64,000 nucleotides of DNA, from the NCBI GenBank assembly GCA_029240795.1, contig JARDZP010000005.1, forward strand, positions 29,767-93,766, in the 5' to 3' direction. This document shows, one piece after another, positions 40,272 through 49,262 of the stretch. Each line of letters opens with the position of its first letter. The first letter of the stretch is position 1. The notes under the pieces were generated by a model that saw only the letters and a program-made list of their open reading frames with translations, searched no databases and was not told the DNA's origin. This stretch comes from Haloplasmataceae bacterium (GTDB lineage Bacteria > Bacillota_I > Bacilli_A > Haloplasmatales > Haloplasmataceae). The position numbers and the translations under genes are program-made.

Positions 40272-41732
40272 GTGGAACTAAAAAATCAAAAAATCACAAT
40301 GGATGATTTTATAAATGTAAGAAAAGAAGTACTTAAAACGTGGCAAACTGGAGCACAAATTGCCGATTTTGATAAATGTATTGAATATGCTTCAAGTGTT
40401 CCTAAAAATAAAAACTTTGCCTTAAAATTAAAAAGTGCGAAAATGAATCATATAGTTTTAATACAACCTAGGGCAGGTGTAGCTTTAGTCGAAGATCAAA
40501 TTCAATTACTACAATACCTTGAAACAGAAGGTGAAGCTGATTTATTACCTGTAACAATCGATTCATATACACGCCAAAATCGTTATGAAAATTGTTCTTT
40601 AGGAATTCAAGAATCACTTCGTTTATGTCGAAGTATGCTGAATGGGTTCCCAGCTGTTAACCATGGAATTGCTGGATGCCGTAAATTACAAGAAAGTCTT
40701 ACGATGCCACTTCAAGCTCGTCATGGTACACCTGACGCTAGACTATTATCAGAAATTATTCATGCTTCAGGTTGGACATCGAATGAAGGTGGAGGTATTT
40801 CATATAATATTCCTTATTCAAAAGATGTTTCACTTGAAAAAACCATTAGAGATTGGCAATATTGTGATCGTCTGGCAGCTATTTATGAAGAAAATGGGAT
40901 TCCTATTAATCGTGAACCATTCGGGCCTTTAACAGGGACTTTAGTACCACCTTCGATGTCAAATGCGATTGCAATTATTGAAGCATTGCTCGCAGCTACT
41001 CAAGGTGTTAAGCATATTACGGTTGGTTATGGTCAATGTGGTAATCAAATACAAGACATTGCCGCAATTAAAGCGTTAGAATTACAAACAGATGAATATT
41101 TACATCACTATGGTTTTTTAAATATTGTTACAACTACTGTGTTTCATCAATGGATGGGCGGTTTCCCAAAAGATGAAGCGAAAGCGTATGGTGCTATCGC
41201 CAACGCATCTGTAACTGCCGCATTAGCAAAAGTTACAAAAGTTATTGTTAAAACACCTCATGAAGCATTTGGTATTCCAACAAAAGAAGCAAACGCAAAT
41301 GGTTTAAAATGTACAAAAATGGTTATAAATTTAATGGAAGACCAAAGAGCCTACATGTCAAAAAAATTGCAAGAGCAAGTGGAAATTATTAAGGCTGAAA
41401 CTAAATGTATTTTAGATGCGGTGTTTGAAGTTGGTAAAGGTGATTTAGCTATTGGAGTTATTGAAGCATTTAAGCGTGGTATTTTAGATGTGCCATTTGC
41501 GCCAAGTATCCATACCGCAAATAAGATTTTACCAGCCCGAGATAATTATGGTGCTGTACGTTATTTAGATGCAGGAAATGTACCTTTAAGTGAAGAACTA
41601 TTAAATTATAACCGTTTTATGCTTGAAAAACGTGCTAAACTGCAAAAACGTGAAGTTAGTTTTCAAATGACAGTTGATGATATCTTTGCAGTAAGTGAAG
41701 GCCGATTAGTAGGTAGACCTGAAAGAAAGTAG
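40272..41732 (+). CDS. glmE: Glutamate mutase epsilon subunit
   Basis: The catalytic TIM-barrel subunit binds glutamate and adenosylcobalamin. Segments [35 protein letters not shown] and [12 protein letters not shown] are family hallmarks. Length 486 aa. The start is GTG, after AGGGAGG. Forms the active mutase with GlmS. A 96-codon frame inside it (40642-40932) is a shadow. Confidence 0.94.
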   Translation: MELKNQKITMDDFINVRKEVLKTWQTGAQIADFDKCIEYASSVPKNKNFALKLKSAKMNHIVLIQPRAGVALVEDQIQLLQYLETEGEADLLPVTIDSYTRQNRYENCSLGIQESLRLCRSMLNGFPAVNHGIAGCRKLQESLTMPLQARHGTPDARLLSEIIHASGWTSNEGGGISYNIPYSKDVSLEKTIRDWQYCDRLAAIYEENGIPINREPFGPLTGTLVPPSMSNAIAIIEALLAATQGVKHITVGYGQCGNQIQDIAAIKALELQTDEYLHHYGFLNIVTTTVFHQWMGGFPKDEAKAYGAIANASVTAALAKVTKVIVKTPHEAFGIPTKEANANGLKCTKMVINLMEDQRAYMSKKLQEQVEIIKAETKCILDAVFEVGKGDLAIGVIEAFKRGILDVPFAPSIHTANKILPARDNYGAVRYLDAGNVPLSEELLNYNRFMLEKRAKLQKREVSFQMTVDDIFAVSEGRLVGRPERK

Positions 41733-41740
41733 GTATGAAT

Positions 41741-42988
41741 ATGAAAATTGTTGATGTATTATTAAGTGAAGGAAAAACAGGATTCTTTTTTGACGACCAA
41801 CGTGCGATCAAAAAAGGCGCTAAACAAGATAAATTTCTTTATGATGGGGAAATTGTCACAGAAGGGTTTAAAAGTATTCGCCAAGCAGGTGAAGCAATCA
41901 GCGTGATGATCGTACTTGAAGATGGGCAAGTCGCATATGGAGATTGTGCTGCTATTCAATATTCTGGTGCAGGAGGAAGAGATCCTTTGTTTTTAGCGAA
42001 AGATTTTATCCCATTTATTGAAGAACATATTTCACCTTTATTAATTAACCATGATCTTCAATCATTTAGAAAACTTGCTGAACAAATTGATCATCTAAAA
42101 ATAAATGATAAAAAGATTCACACCGCAATTCGTTATGGGGTAACACAAGCCATTTTAGATGCGGTTGCGAAAATGAATCATATTACGATGGCTGAAGTAG
42201 TTCAAAAAGAATATGGATTATTTAATGAAATGAAAAGAGTACCGATATTTGGTCAATCAGGTGATGATCGATACACAAATGTTGACAAAATGATTTTAAA
42301 AAGTGTTGACGTATTGCCACATGCATTAATTAACAATATTGAATTGAAATTGGGAACAAATGGTGAGTTGTTACTCGCTTATATTACTTGGTTACGTGAT
42401 CGTATACTAACAAAAAGAGTGGATGTTCAATACAATCCTATCATTCACATCGATGTCTATGGCACAATTGGTTTGTTATTTAACTTTGATACAGTTAAGA
42501 TGGCCGATTACTTAGAAACATTAGTAGAAGCGTGTCATCCTTTCAAATTAAGAATAGAAGGACCAATGGACGTTGAAAATCGAGATCGTCAAGTTGAAGA
42601 ATTAAGTAAATTAACTCATGTTGTTAATGAAAGAAATATACCGGTTGAAATAGTCGCAGATGAATGGTGTAATACACTTGAAGATATCACATTATTAATT
42701 GAGAAAAAAGCGGTTCATATGATTCAAATCAAGACACCTGTTCTTGGTGGAATTAATAATACAATCGAAGCAATCATACTGTGTAAAGCTCACCATATTG
42801 GAGCCTATAGCGGTGGTACGTGTAACGAGACAAATCGCTCAGCTGAAGTATCAACAAATATCGCTTTGGCGTGTCAGGCGGACCAAATGTTAGCTAAACC
42901 TGGAATGGGATTTGATGAAGGCTTTATGATTGTCAATAATGAAATGAATCGTGTCTTAAAGTTAATTGAATATCGAAAAAAAGGATGA
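41741..42988 (+). CDS. mal: Methylaspartate ammonia-lyase
   Basis: An enolase-superfamily enzyme that removes ammonia from 3-methylaspartate to give mesaconate. It begins MKIVDVLLSEGKTGFFFDDQ, has metal ligands in HIDVYGT...EGP.D and EIVADEWCN, and the catalytic lysine in MIQIKTPVLGG, followed by SGGTCNETNRSAEV. Length about 415 aa is typical. I chose the second ATG (41741) because GTAGGT lies at proper spacing; the first is six bases earlier. Confidence 0.93.
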   Translation: MKIVDVLLSEGKTGFFFDDQRAIKKGAKQDKFLYDGEIVTEGFKSIRQAGEAISVMIVLEDGQVAYGDCAAIQYSGAGGRDPLFLAKDFIPFIEEHISPLLINHDLQSFRKLAEQIDHLKINDKKIHTAIRYGVTQAILDAVAKMNHITMAEVVQKEYGLFNEMKRVPIFGQSGDDRYTNVDKMILKSVDVLPHALINNIELKLGTNGELLLAYITWLRDRILTKRVDVQYNPIIHIDVYGTIGLLFNFDTVKMADYLETLVEACHPFKLRIEGPMDVENRDRQVEELSKLTHVVNERNIPVEIVADEWCNTLEDITLLIEKKAVHMIQIKTPVLGGINNTIEAIILCKAHHIGAYSGGTCNETNRSAEVSTNIALACQADQMLAKPGMGFDEGFMIVNNEMNRVLKLIEYRKKG

Positions 42989-42992
42989 TTAT

Positions 42993-43262
42993 ATGAAACT
43001 AAATAAACCAGCAAAAGCAGGAACATATGAATCTAATGATATTTATATTATGATCTTTCCGGGATATAATTCTAATATAATTGAACTTGAAAGTGTTGTT
43101 TACGAAACCTTTGGTGAACAAATAAAATCGGTCATTAATGAAAGCTTAAATTTATTTCAACTAACTGGTGTTTTAGTGAAGGCCATCGATAAAGGGGCAC
43201 TCGATTTTACGATTCGGGCACGAATGACGACCGCTATTAAAAGAGGGATGAGTAATGAATAA
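42993..43262 (+). CDS. citD: Citramalate (citrate) lyase acyl carrier protein, gamma subunit
   Basis: The 89-aa carrier has the attachment motif AGTYESNDIYI, where the serine (about residue 14) receives the phosphoribosyl-dephospho-CoA arm. AAGGATG lies upstream of the ATG. The longer frame from 42966 overlaps the mal gene and is unlikely. It overlaps citE by 8 bases. Confidence 0.92.
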   Translation: MKLNKPAKAGTYESNDIYIMIFPGYNSNIIELESVVYETFGEQIKSVINESLNLFQLTGVLVKAIDKGALDFTIRARMTTAIKRGMSNE

Positions 43263-44118
43263 AATTTATCGAAGTATGTTATTTATGCCAGGAAATAACC
43301 CCGGGATGTTACAAAGTGCTGATATATTTGATGCAGACTCAGTCATATTTGATTTAGAAGATAGTGTAAGTATAGAAGAAAAAGATTCTGCCCTTATTTT
43401 AGTAACAGAGTTAATGAAAAGTATTCAACTGAATGCGAACATCGTTATTAGAATTAATCCATATGATACTGCCTTTTATCAAACTGATTTAGATTTAATT
43501 AAACAATTAAATATTAATACCATTCTATTACCCAAAGCTAGCCTTCAAAGTATGAAGGATTTGGATTCACAATTAGAAAAGACGAATATTAATATTTTCG
43601 CTTTAATTGAAACAGCACAAGGTATTGAAGATGTTTATGAAATCTTAAAATCAACCAGTCGATGTGTAGGTTTAATTTTAGGTGGGGAAGATTTATCTGT
43701 AGATTTAAATTGTGAACGGACTAAAGAAGGAACAGAATTATTTTATGCAAGAACGCGAGTTGTAAATGCGGCTAAAGCCTTAAAGAAGATTGTTGTTGAT
43801 ACGCCATTTACTGACACAATTGATGAAATGGGTCTTAAAAATGATTGTTTGACTGCCCGTAAACTTGGTTTTGACGGTAAAGCTTCAATTAATCCACGTC
43901 AAATTGATATAATTAATACAGTATTTAGTCCAAGTGAAAAAGAAATTAAATTTGCTCTTAGAGTGATTGATGCTAAAAATCTTGCTTTAGAAAATGGCTT
44001 AGGAGTATTCTCCTTAGATGGTAAAATGGTTGATTTACCAGTCATAAAAAGAGCTGAGTTTATTGTTCATACCGCGGTTAAAATTGGATTAATTAAAGGT
44101 GAAAATGATGAAAATTAA
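43255..44118 (+). CDS. citE: Citramalate (citrate) lyase beta subunit
   Basis: An HpcH/HpaI-type TIM barrel that cleaves the acyl thioester to release pyruvate (from citramalate) or oxaloacetate (from citrate). Motifs: RSMLFMPGNNPGML, DSVIFDLEDSVSIEEKD and LILGGEDLSVDL. Length 287 aa. In this operon the other genes make mesaconate, so citramalyl thioester is the likely substrate (inference). Confidence 0.92.
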   Translation: MNKIYRSMLFMPGNNPGMLQSADIFDADSVIFDLEDSVSIEEKDSALILVTELMKSIQLNANIVIRINPYDTAFYQTDLDLIKQLNINTILLPKASLQSMKDLDSQLEKTNINIFALIETAQGIEDVYEILKSTSRCVGLILGGEDLSVDLNCERTKEGTELFYARTRVVNAAKALKKIVVDTPFTDTIDEMGLKNDCLTARKLGFDGKASINPRQIDIINTVFSPSEKEIKFALRVIDAKNLALENGLGVFSLDGKMVDLPVIKRAEFIVHTAVKIGLIKGENDEN

Positions 44119-45607
44119 TGGTTATAAAGATAATTATGAGATGTTTGTTAAGTCTAGTGGAAATAAAAGTTTACCCGTTATAAAACCAAAAGAATATAAT
44201 TTTAATGAAAAAAAACTACGTAAAAATTTAACCCAATTACTTGATGAATTAGATTTAAAAGATGGTATGACTTTATCATTTCATCATCATTTAAGAAATG
44301 GTGATCATGTTTTAAATATGGTGATGGAAGAAATTGAAAAGCGTAAGCTTAAAGATTTAACTCTTTATGCGAGTTCAATCTTTCCAATTCACTCACCACT
44401 TGTTAGAATGATTGAAAATGGCACCATTTCGCAAGTATATTCGGCATATGTATCTGGACCTGTCGCAAAAGCAATCAGTGAAGGTAAAATGGAAAAAGTT
44501 TTAGTCATGCATACGCATGGTGGAAGAGTTCGAATTATCGAAATGGGAGAAGTTACTATTGATGTCGCCTTTATCGGCGCACCAACCTGTGATTTATTTG
44601 GAAATATAAGTGGTAAAATAGGTAAAAATGCTTGTGGTGCGATTGGGTATGCAGTTACGGATGCACAGTATGCAAAAAAGTCCGTTGCGATCACTGATAA
44701 CATAGTTGAAGGATTAGCTAATTATGATATCGATGGTAAATATATCGACTATATCCTAAAAGTTAACTCAATTGGTGATGCACAAGGTATCGTAAGTGGT
44801 ACTACACAAATTACGAAAAATCCGATTGGATTAAAAATTGCCAGGTTAACTACTGAAGTTATCAAAAACTCCGGTTATTTTGTAAATGGCTTTTCATTCC
44901 AAACAGGCGCTGGAGGCATTAGTCTAGCAGTCGCGAAATATTTAAAAGATTTAATGAAAGAAACGAACATTAAAGGTAGTTTTGCTTCTGGTGGTATAAC
45001 AAGTTACTTAGTTGAAATGTTAGAAGAAGGTTACTTTGAAAAATTATTTGATGTACAATGTTTCGATTTAGAAGCGGTGAGATCAATTCGTGATAATGGT
45101 AATCACATACCTATTAGTGCCTCTAAATATGCTAATATTAACGATGATTGTGTTGTTAATGATTTAGATTTTGTGATTTTAGGTGCAACTGAAATTGATC
45201 TTCATTTTAATGTCAATGTTACAACCTCTTCAACAGGAGAAATTATGGGTGGATCAGGAGGACATAGTGATACCTCTTATGGCTCAAAAGTCACGATAGT
45301 GGTGTCACAACTATTTAATGCGAGAATTCCTGTTATTAAAGATCAAGTTATTTGTAAGACAACGCCAGGAGAAACTGTAGATGTCTTAGTTACAGAAAGA
45401 GGAATTGCAATTAATCCACTAAGACTCGATTTAATTGAAAGATTAAAGAAGACAAATTTACCATTAAAAACAATTAGAGAATTAAAGGCAATTTCAGATG
45501 AATTAGTTGGAATTCCACAAGAAATTCCTTTTACAGATCAGGTAATCGCAGTAGTTGAATATCGTGATGGCAGTGTCATTGATTTTATTTATAAGAAAGC
45601 GTTATAA
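44108..45607 (+). CDS. citF: Citramalate (citrate) lyase alpha subunit (acyl transferase)
   Basis: CitF exchanges acetyl for citramalyl on the carrier arm. The N-terminal SLPVIKPKEY, the region SFHHHLRNGDHVLNMVM and the C-terminal GGSGGHSDTSYGSK match the CitF family. Length about 500 aa. The start is either ATG 44105 or 44108, with AAAGGTGA upstream; it overlaps citE. It completes the citDEF core. Confidence 0.93.
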   Translation: MKINGYKDNYEMFVKSSGNKSLPVIKPKEYNFNEKKLRKNLTQLLDELDLKDGMTLSFHHHLRNGDHVLNMVMEEIEKRKLKDLTLYASSIFPIHSPLVRMIENGTISQVYSAYVSGPVAKAISEGKMEKVLVMHTHGGRVRIIEMGEVTIDVAFIGAPTCDLFGNISGKIGKNACGAIGYAVTDAQYAKKSVAITDNIVEGLANYDIDGKYIDYILKVNSIGDAQGIVSGTTQITKNPIGLKIARLTTEVIKNSGYFVNGFSFQTGAGGISLAVAKYLKDLMKETNIKGSFASGGITSYLVEMLEEGYFEKLFDVQCFDLEAVRSIRDNGNHIPISASKYANINDDCVVNDLDFVILGATEIDLHFNVNVTTSSTGEIMGGSGGHSDTSYGSKVTIVVSQLFNARIPVIKDQVICKTTPGETVDVLVTERGIAINPLRLDLIERLKKTNLPLKTIRELKAISDELVGIPQEIPFTDQVIAVVEYRDGSVIDFIYKKAL

Positions 45608-45625
45608 ATTTAAGGGCAGGTTAGA

Positions 45626-45790
45626 TTGTTTAATTTTCTCAAAAAAATGACTAAAGAAGAAATAAAAACTATCGATGATCAAATGATTAATTTATTTAGT
45701 GAAGAAAAGATAAATGAGTTTGTACGTTTATGTAAAGAAAAAAAGTGTCAGGCTGTTCTTGTAAATATCATTTTTAAAGAAAAAAGTTAG
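45626..45790 (+). CDS. Possible small protein at the end of the cit/glm operon
   Basis: A 54-codon frame with TTG start encodes LFNFLKKMTKEEIKTIDDQM and ends VNIIFKEKS; it is charged and helical. The ribosome binding site (GGGCAGG) is only fair. Its stop codon lies inside the stem of the operon terminator, which fits a real last gene. I recognise no family. It could also be non-coding. Confidence 0.4.
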   Translation: MFNFLKKMTKEEIKTIDDQMINLFSEEKINEFVRLCKEKKCQAVLVNIIFKEKS

Positions 45791-45811
45791 ATATATATCT
45801 AACTTTTTTCT
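45779..45811 (+). terminator. Terminator of the citC-citF operon
   Basis: GAAAAAAGTTAGAT pairs with ATCTAACTTTTTTC around a short ATAT loop, with a T-rich end. Confidence 0.85.
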
Positions 45812-45847
45812 CGTTCCCTTGTTGTAATGATGAATGATATAGATGTG

Positions 45848-46170
45848 TGAGTAAAGCTTTGAAATATGAAATAAAAGAACAAGTAAATCTTGGCTATAAG
45901 TTAATAAATGAAAATCCTGATTATGATCATTTAATGGATTCATTTCAAAGCATGTATCGTAAATGAGATGAAAAAAACTTATATAGTATATTAGATTACT
46001 CAAATTCCTTTTATAATCTAACAAAAGAGATAACAACACCTACACTTGTTATCTCTAGTAAGTCTGCAGTTGGTCCAAATCATTTTAAAAACTTTAAATT
46101 TCCTAATGGTTTAATTAAAGAAATGGATACAAAACATGTACCATTTATTGAATCATTGAACAATGTTTAA
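45848..46170 (+). pseudogene. Remnant of an alpha/beta hydrolase-like gene
   Basis: One frame reads ALKYEIKEQVNLGYKLINEN and SFQSMYRK, then TGA (45964-45966), then DEKNLYSILDYSNSFYNL and TTPTLVISSKSAVGPNHF up to a stop at 46168-46170. The TPTLVISS... and KHVPFIE pieces resemble the strand-6 and catalytic-His end of alpha/beta hydrolases. The TGA stands where Trp would fit (TGG to TGA). There is no start or N-terminal half, so it is a relic. Confidence 0.5.
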
Positions 46171-46928
46171 AATAAATTAAAACTAATAAAATAGATAATG
46201 ATTGTAAATAAAACACTTGAAAGAGTACCAAGTAAATAATATTCAGAAAATTCTGGATCTTCACTGATACGATTGTATCTAGCGATGGATTTAGCGGTTA
46301 ATATTAAACCAATTGATGAATATAAGTTATTAACTAAACAAATGAGAATTAATATTCTTTCAAGTGTACCTATCGCTGCACCTGCATTCTTATAAGTTTT
46401 ATTTTTTTCAGTCATGGGAACTAACTGACCATCACTTGTTTTATCAGATGGTTTAAATTGCATAAATATTTGTTTAAAAATGATATTGCTAGGCTTTCCA
46501 ATAAGTAATAAAGCAAATATCCATTTTATATAACAGATATGTTTATAAATTAATTGCGCTAAGTTATTATCGTCAAGTTGATCGTAAAAGATAAAAGTAA
46601 ATAAGAAGATTAAGCTAATTTGTATAAATTGTAAAATGAAAAATAAATTAGTTTTAATAAAATTTGTGTTGTTAATTTTCTTAAATAACTTTTTATTATT
46701 GATGATATAATTTATATTATTTAATATAAAACTCGTTATTGCACAAAAAAGTGCAAGTAATAAGAATTTATTGTTAAATTCAAAAAATAAAAACGGCAGT
46801 AAAAAAAGTAATAGATATAAAAAAGATTGTAAAATGATATTTTTATATTTTGTTACTTCTTTTTGTTTAAAATAAATATCCCCTAAAGTATGTAATATTA
46901 ACAATAATAGTAATAAAAATTTAATCAT
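46167..46928 (-). CDS. DUF3307-family membrane protein
   Basis: The 253-aa protein has six or more predicted helices and begins IKFLLLLLLILHTLGDIYFKQ, the H..GD..FQ pattern typical of DUF3307. The C-terminal part (GAAIGTLERILILICLVNNLYSSIGLILTAKSIARYNRI) is the second DUF3307 repeat-like region. The gene starts 4 bases inside the end of the SatD gene (ATGA overlap). Such DUF3307-SatD pairs recur in bacteria; the function is unknown. Confidence 0.82.
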   Translation of the reverse strand: MIKFLLLLLLILHTLGDIYFKQKEVTKYKNIILQSFLYLLLFLLPFLFFEFNNKFLLLALFCAITSFILNNINYIINNKKLFKKINNTNFIKTNLFFILQFIQISLIFLFTFIFYDQLDDNNLAQLIYKHICYIKWIFALLLIGKPSNIIFKQIFMQFKPSDKTSDGQLVPMTEKNKTYKNAGAAIGTLERILILICLVNNLYSSIGLILTAKSIARYNRISEDPEFSEYYLLGTLSSVLFTIIIYFISFNLF

Positions 46929-47590
46929 TCTATCCCCTCAATTTCTAATAAATGTGTGATAATGGCTTTAGCCTTCATGTAATCATAAAACAATGACAAT
47001 TTTAATTTTTTATTTAGATTAACAGTCGATATATTCAGTTCATCAGCAAGTTTTTTTTGGGTAAATTTATCAGTTAGTCCATAGTATATAATGATATAAT
47101 CAATGATTTGTTTTTGATCTATAGTCCATTTTTGTTCAATAGAGTAACATATACTTAAATTAATATTTATTAAATCTAAAACTAATTTATTTTTTAATCC
47201 AGAAATTTTAATATTCGAAATACTTTTCATTCCTTTTTCATTTTGTTTTAATTCTATGATCATATTTCTGGCATTCCACCATGCTGGACCATCGGCTCCA
47301 ATGGACATCTTGTTGTTTATTTTAGTTAATATTTGCCCCATTCCAATGCCAAACCGAATTTTGTAAGGTTGCATGATAATTTGAATTTTCATTATTATTT
47401 CAAATAAATGGGTTGGACTCTTTAACAATCCTTGAAATTCATCACCTAAAGTGATAATAAAATTAGCACTGATATCATCGTGAAATGTTTGATTAATAGT
47501 TTCTAAATAATTACTTAAAGTTTCTTGAACCTCTAAACGATTTTGAATTGCCTTTGAATCAACGATATCACCGATTAAAGCATAATACAT
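46925..47590 (-). CDS. SatD-family protein
   Basis: The 221-aa protein begins MYYALIGDIVDSKAIQNR, the SatD family signature. A middle region with ITLGDEFQGLL and IRFGIGMGQI recalls a nucleotidyl-cyclase-like fold. The C-terminal part has a helix-turn-helix (FTQKKLADELNISTVNLNKK). The ATG at 47590 follows GGTGGGGAA; an upstream TTG-type extension is unlikely. SatD was named from an acid-tolerance locus in Streptococcus, but its mechanism is not known. Coupled to the DUF3307 gene. Confidence 0.85.
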   Translation of the reverse strand: MYYALIGDIVDSKAIQNRLEVQETLSNYLETINQTFHDDISANFIITLGDEFQGLLKSPTHLFEIIMKIQIIMQPYKIRFGIGMGQILTKINNKMSIGADGPAWWNARNMIIELKQNEKGMKSISNIKISGLKNKLVLDLININLSICYSIEQKWTIDQKQIIDYIIIYYGLTDKFTQKKLADELNISTVNLNKKLKLSLFYDYMKAKAIITHLLEIEGIE

Positions 47591-47870
47591 TTCCCCACCA
47601 CCTTTCACGTTAATGATAGCAAATATAAATTAACTTGTCAAAGGAAATATTATAGTAATTAACTTAATAAAGGTAATAACGTTGAAATTAATATCTTAGA
47701 GTTAATTAATTTAATTATATAACTGATTGATAAAAAAGTAAGTACTTTTACTGGGAAATTTTACAATTTTTTTAAATATTATATTGAGATTATATATATA
47801 TTTATTGTATACTAAAATATAATCAATTTACTAAATTAAATTAGAATTCGAATAGAAGGAGAGTATATGT

Positions 47871-49262
47871 ATGATAAGTAAACAACATGCTAAGCTTGTT
47901 TTGCAGAATTGCTTAACTACAGGTGGGGATTTCGCGGAAATATTTGCGGAAAATACAATTGGCAACAGTTTAGAATTAAGTAGTGGCGATATTAGTAGAT
48001 CTAACACGGTAAACACTTATGGTGCTGGCATTAGAATATTACATGAAAGTCAAGAAGTATATGGATATACCAATGACTTAAGTTTCGATGGTTTAAATAA
48101 ATTAGCTTTATCATTAGCTAAGTCATTTGACTATGAAGTGAATTCAATTAAATTTGAATTACTTGAAGAAGTGGTAAACAATAAACATCATAATATTATT
48201 GATCCTAAACAAACTTCAAATGAAAAAAAGATAAAGTATATGATAGAAACTTATGAGGCAGCTAAAAGCTATCACGAAGATATAAGTCAAGCAATCGTTA
48301 CCTTATTAGATGAATCACAAGACGTTTATATCTTTAACTCTGAAGGTAGGATGTTAAAAGATAGTAGATGTCATGTACGAATGAGTCTTCGTGTAGTAGC
48401 AAGTAAAAATGGTGTCATGCAGGTGGCTACCGATTCAATTGGTCGTAATTCAGGTTTCGAAATCTTTGACAATAGTGATTTAAAAACATTTGGTCGTGAA
48501 GTTGCAGAGAGTGCAGTTACGATGTTAAATGCGGAAGAAATGGTCGGTCAATCAATACCAGTTGTCATTCATAATGCTTTTGGTGGAGTCATCTTACATG
48601 AAGCTTGCGGTCATTTATTAGAAGCTACTTCAGTCGCAAAAGGTTTATCAGTATTTACAAATAAATTAGGTGAACAGATTGCGTCAAGTATTGTTAATGC
48701 GACAGATGACGGAACATTAACGAATTCTTGGGGATCATTAAATGTCGATGACGAAGGTACAAAAACGAAAAAAAATGTTTTAATTGAAAATGGTGTTTTA
48801 AAGAGCTATTTAGTTGATAAACGAAATGCTCGTAAAATGAAATGTGATATTACAGGCTCATCTCGCCGTCAAAACTATCGTTTTTCACCCACTTCACGGA
48901 TGACTAATACATTCTTTGAAAATGGTCAATCTACATATGATGAAATTATCAGTAACACTAAATTTGGTTTATTTGCGAAAAAAATGGGTGGTGGCTCTGT
49001 TAATCCAGCTACAGGTGAATTTAACTTTGCTGTTAATGAAGGTTATATGATTATTGATGGTAAAATTAGCTACCCAGTAAAAGGCGCTACTTTAGTGGGA
49101 AGTGGGGCAGAAGTACTTAAAAAAATCGATATGATTGGTAATAATCTTTCTTTTGGACATGGTATGTGCGGATCATCTAGTGGTTCAATCCCAACAGACG
49201 TTGGTCAACCTACAATAAGAGTTTCTAGCATTACCGTGGGTGGAAGAGGAGGAAAAAAATAA
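47871..49262 (+). CDS. tldD: TldD metalloprotease subunit
   Basis: TldD forms a heterodimer with TldE that digests unfolded or modified peptides. The zinc motif is HEACGH (residues 243-248) in NAFGGVILHEACGHLLEA. The conserved C-terminal HGMCGSSSGSIPTDVGQP is present. Length 463 aa. AAGGAGAG precedes the ATG. Its stop overlaps tldE (TAATG). Confidence 0.93.
   Translation: MISKQHAKLVLQNCLTTGGDFAEIFAENTIGNSLELSSGDISRSNTVNTYGAGIRILHESQEVYGYTNDLSFDGLNKLALSLAKSFDYEVNSIKFELLEEVVNNKHHNIIDPKQTSNEKKIKYMIETYEAAKSYHEDISQAIVTLLDESQDVYIFNSEGRMLKDSRCHVRMSLRVVASKNGVMQVATDSIGRNSGFEIFDNSDLKTFGREVAESAVTMLNAEEMVGQSIPVVIHNAFGGVILHEACGHLLEATSVAKGLSVFTNKLGEQIASSIVNATDDGTLTNSWGSLNVDDEGTKTKKNVLIENGVLKSYLVDKRNARKMKCDITGSSRRQNYRFSPTSRMTNTFFENGQSTYDEIISNTKFGLFAKKMGGGSVNPATGEFNFAVNEGYMIIDGKISYPVKGATLVGSGAEVLKKIDMIGNNLSFGHGMCGSSSGSIPTDVGQPTIRVSSITVGGRGGKK

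Noticed and set aside
40642..40932. 96-aa forward ORF inside glmE
   Set aside because: It is an alternative frame wholly within a well-conserved gene; no ribosome binding site and no protein-like pattern.
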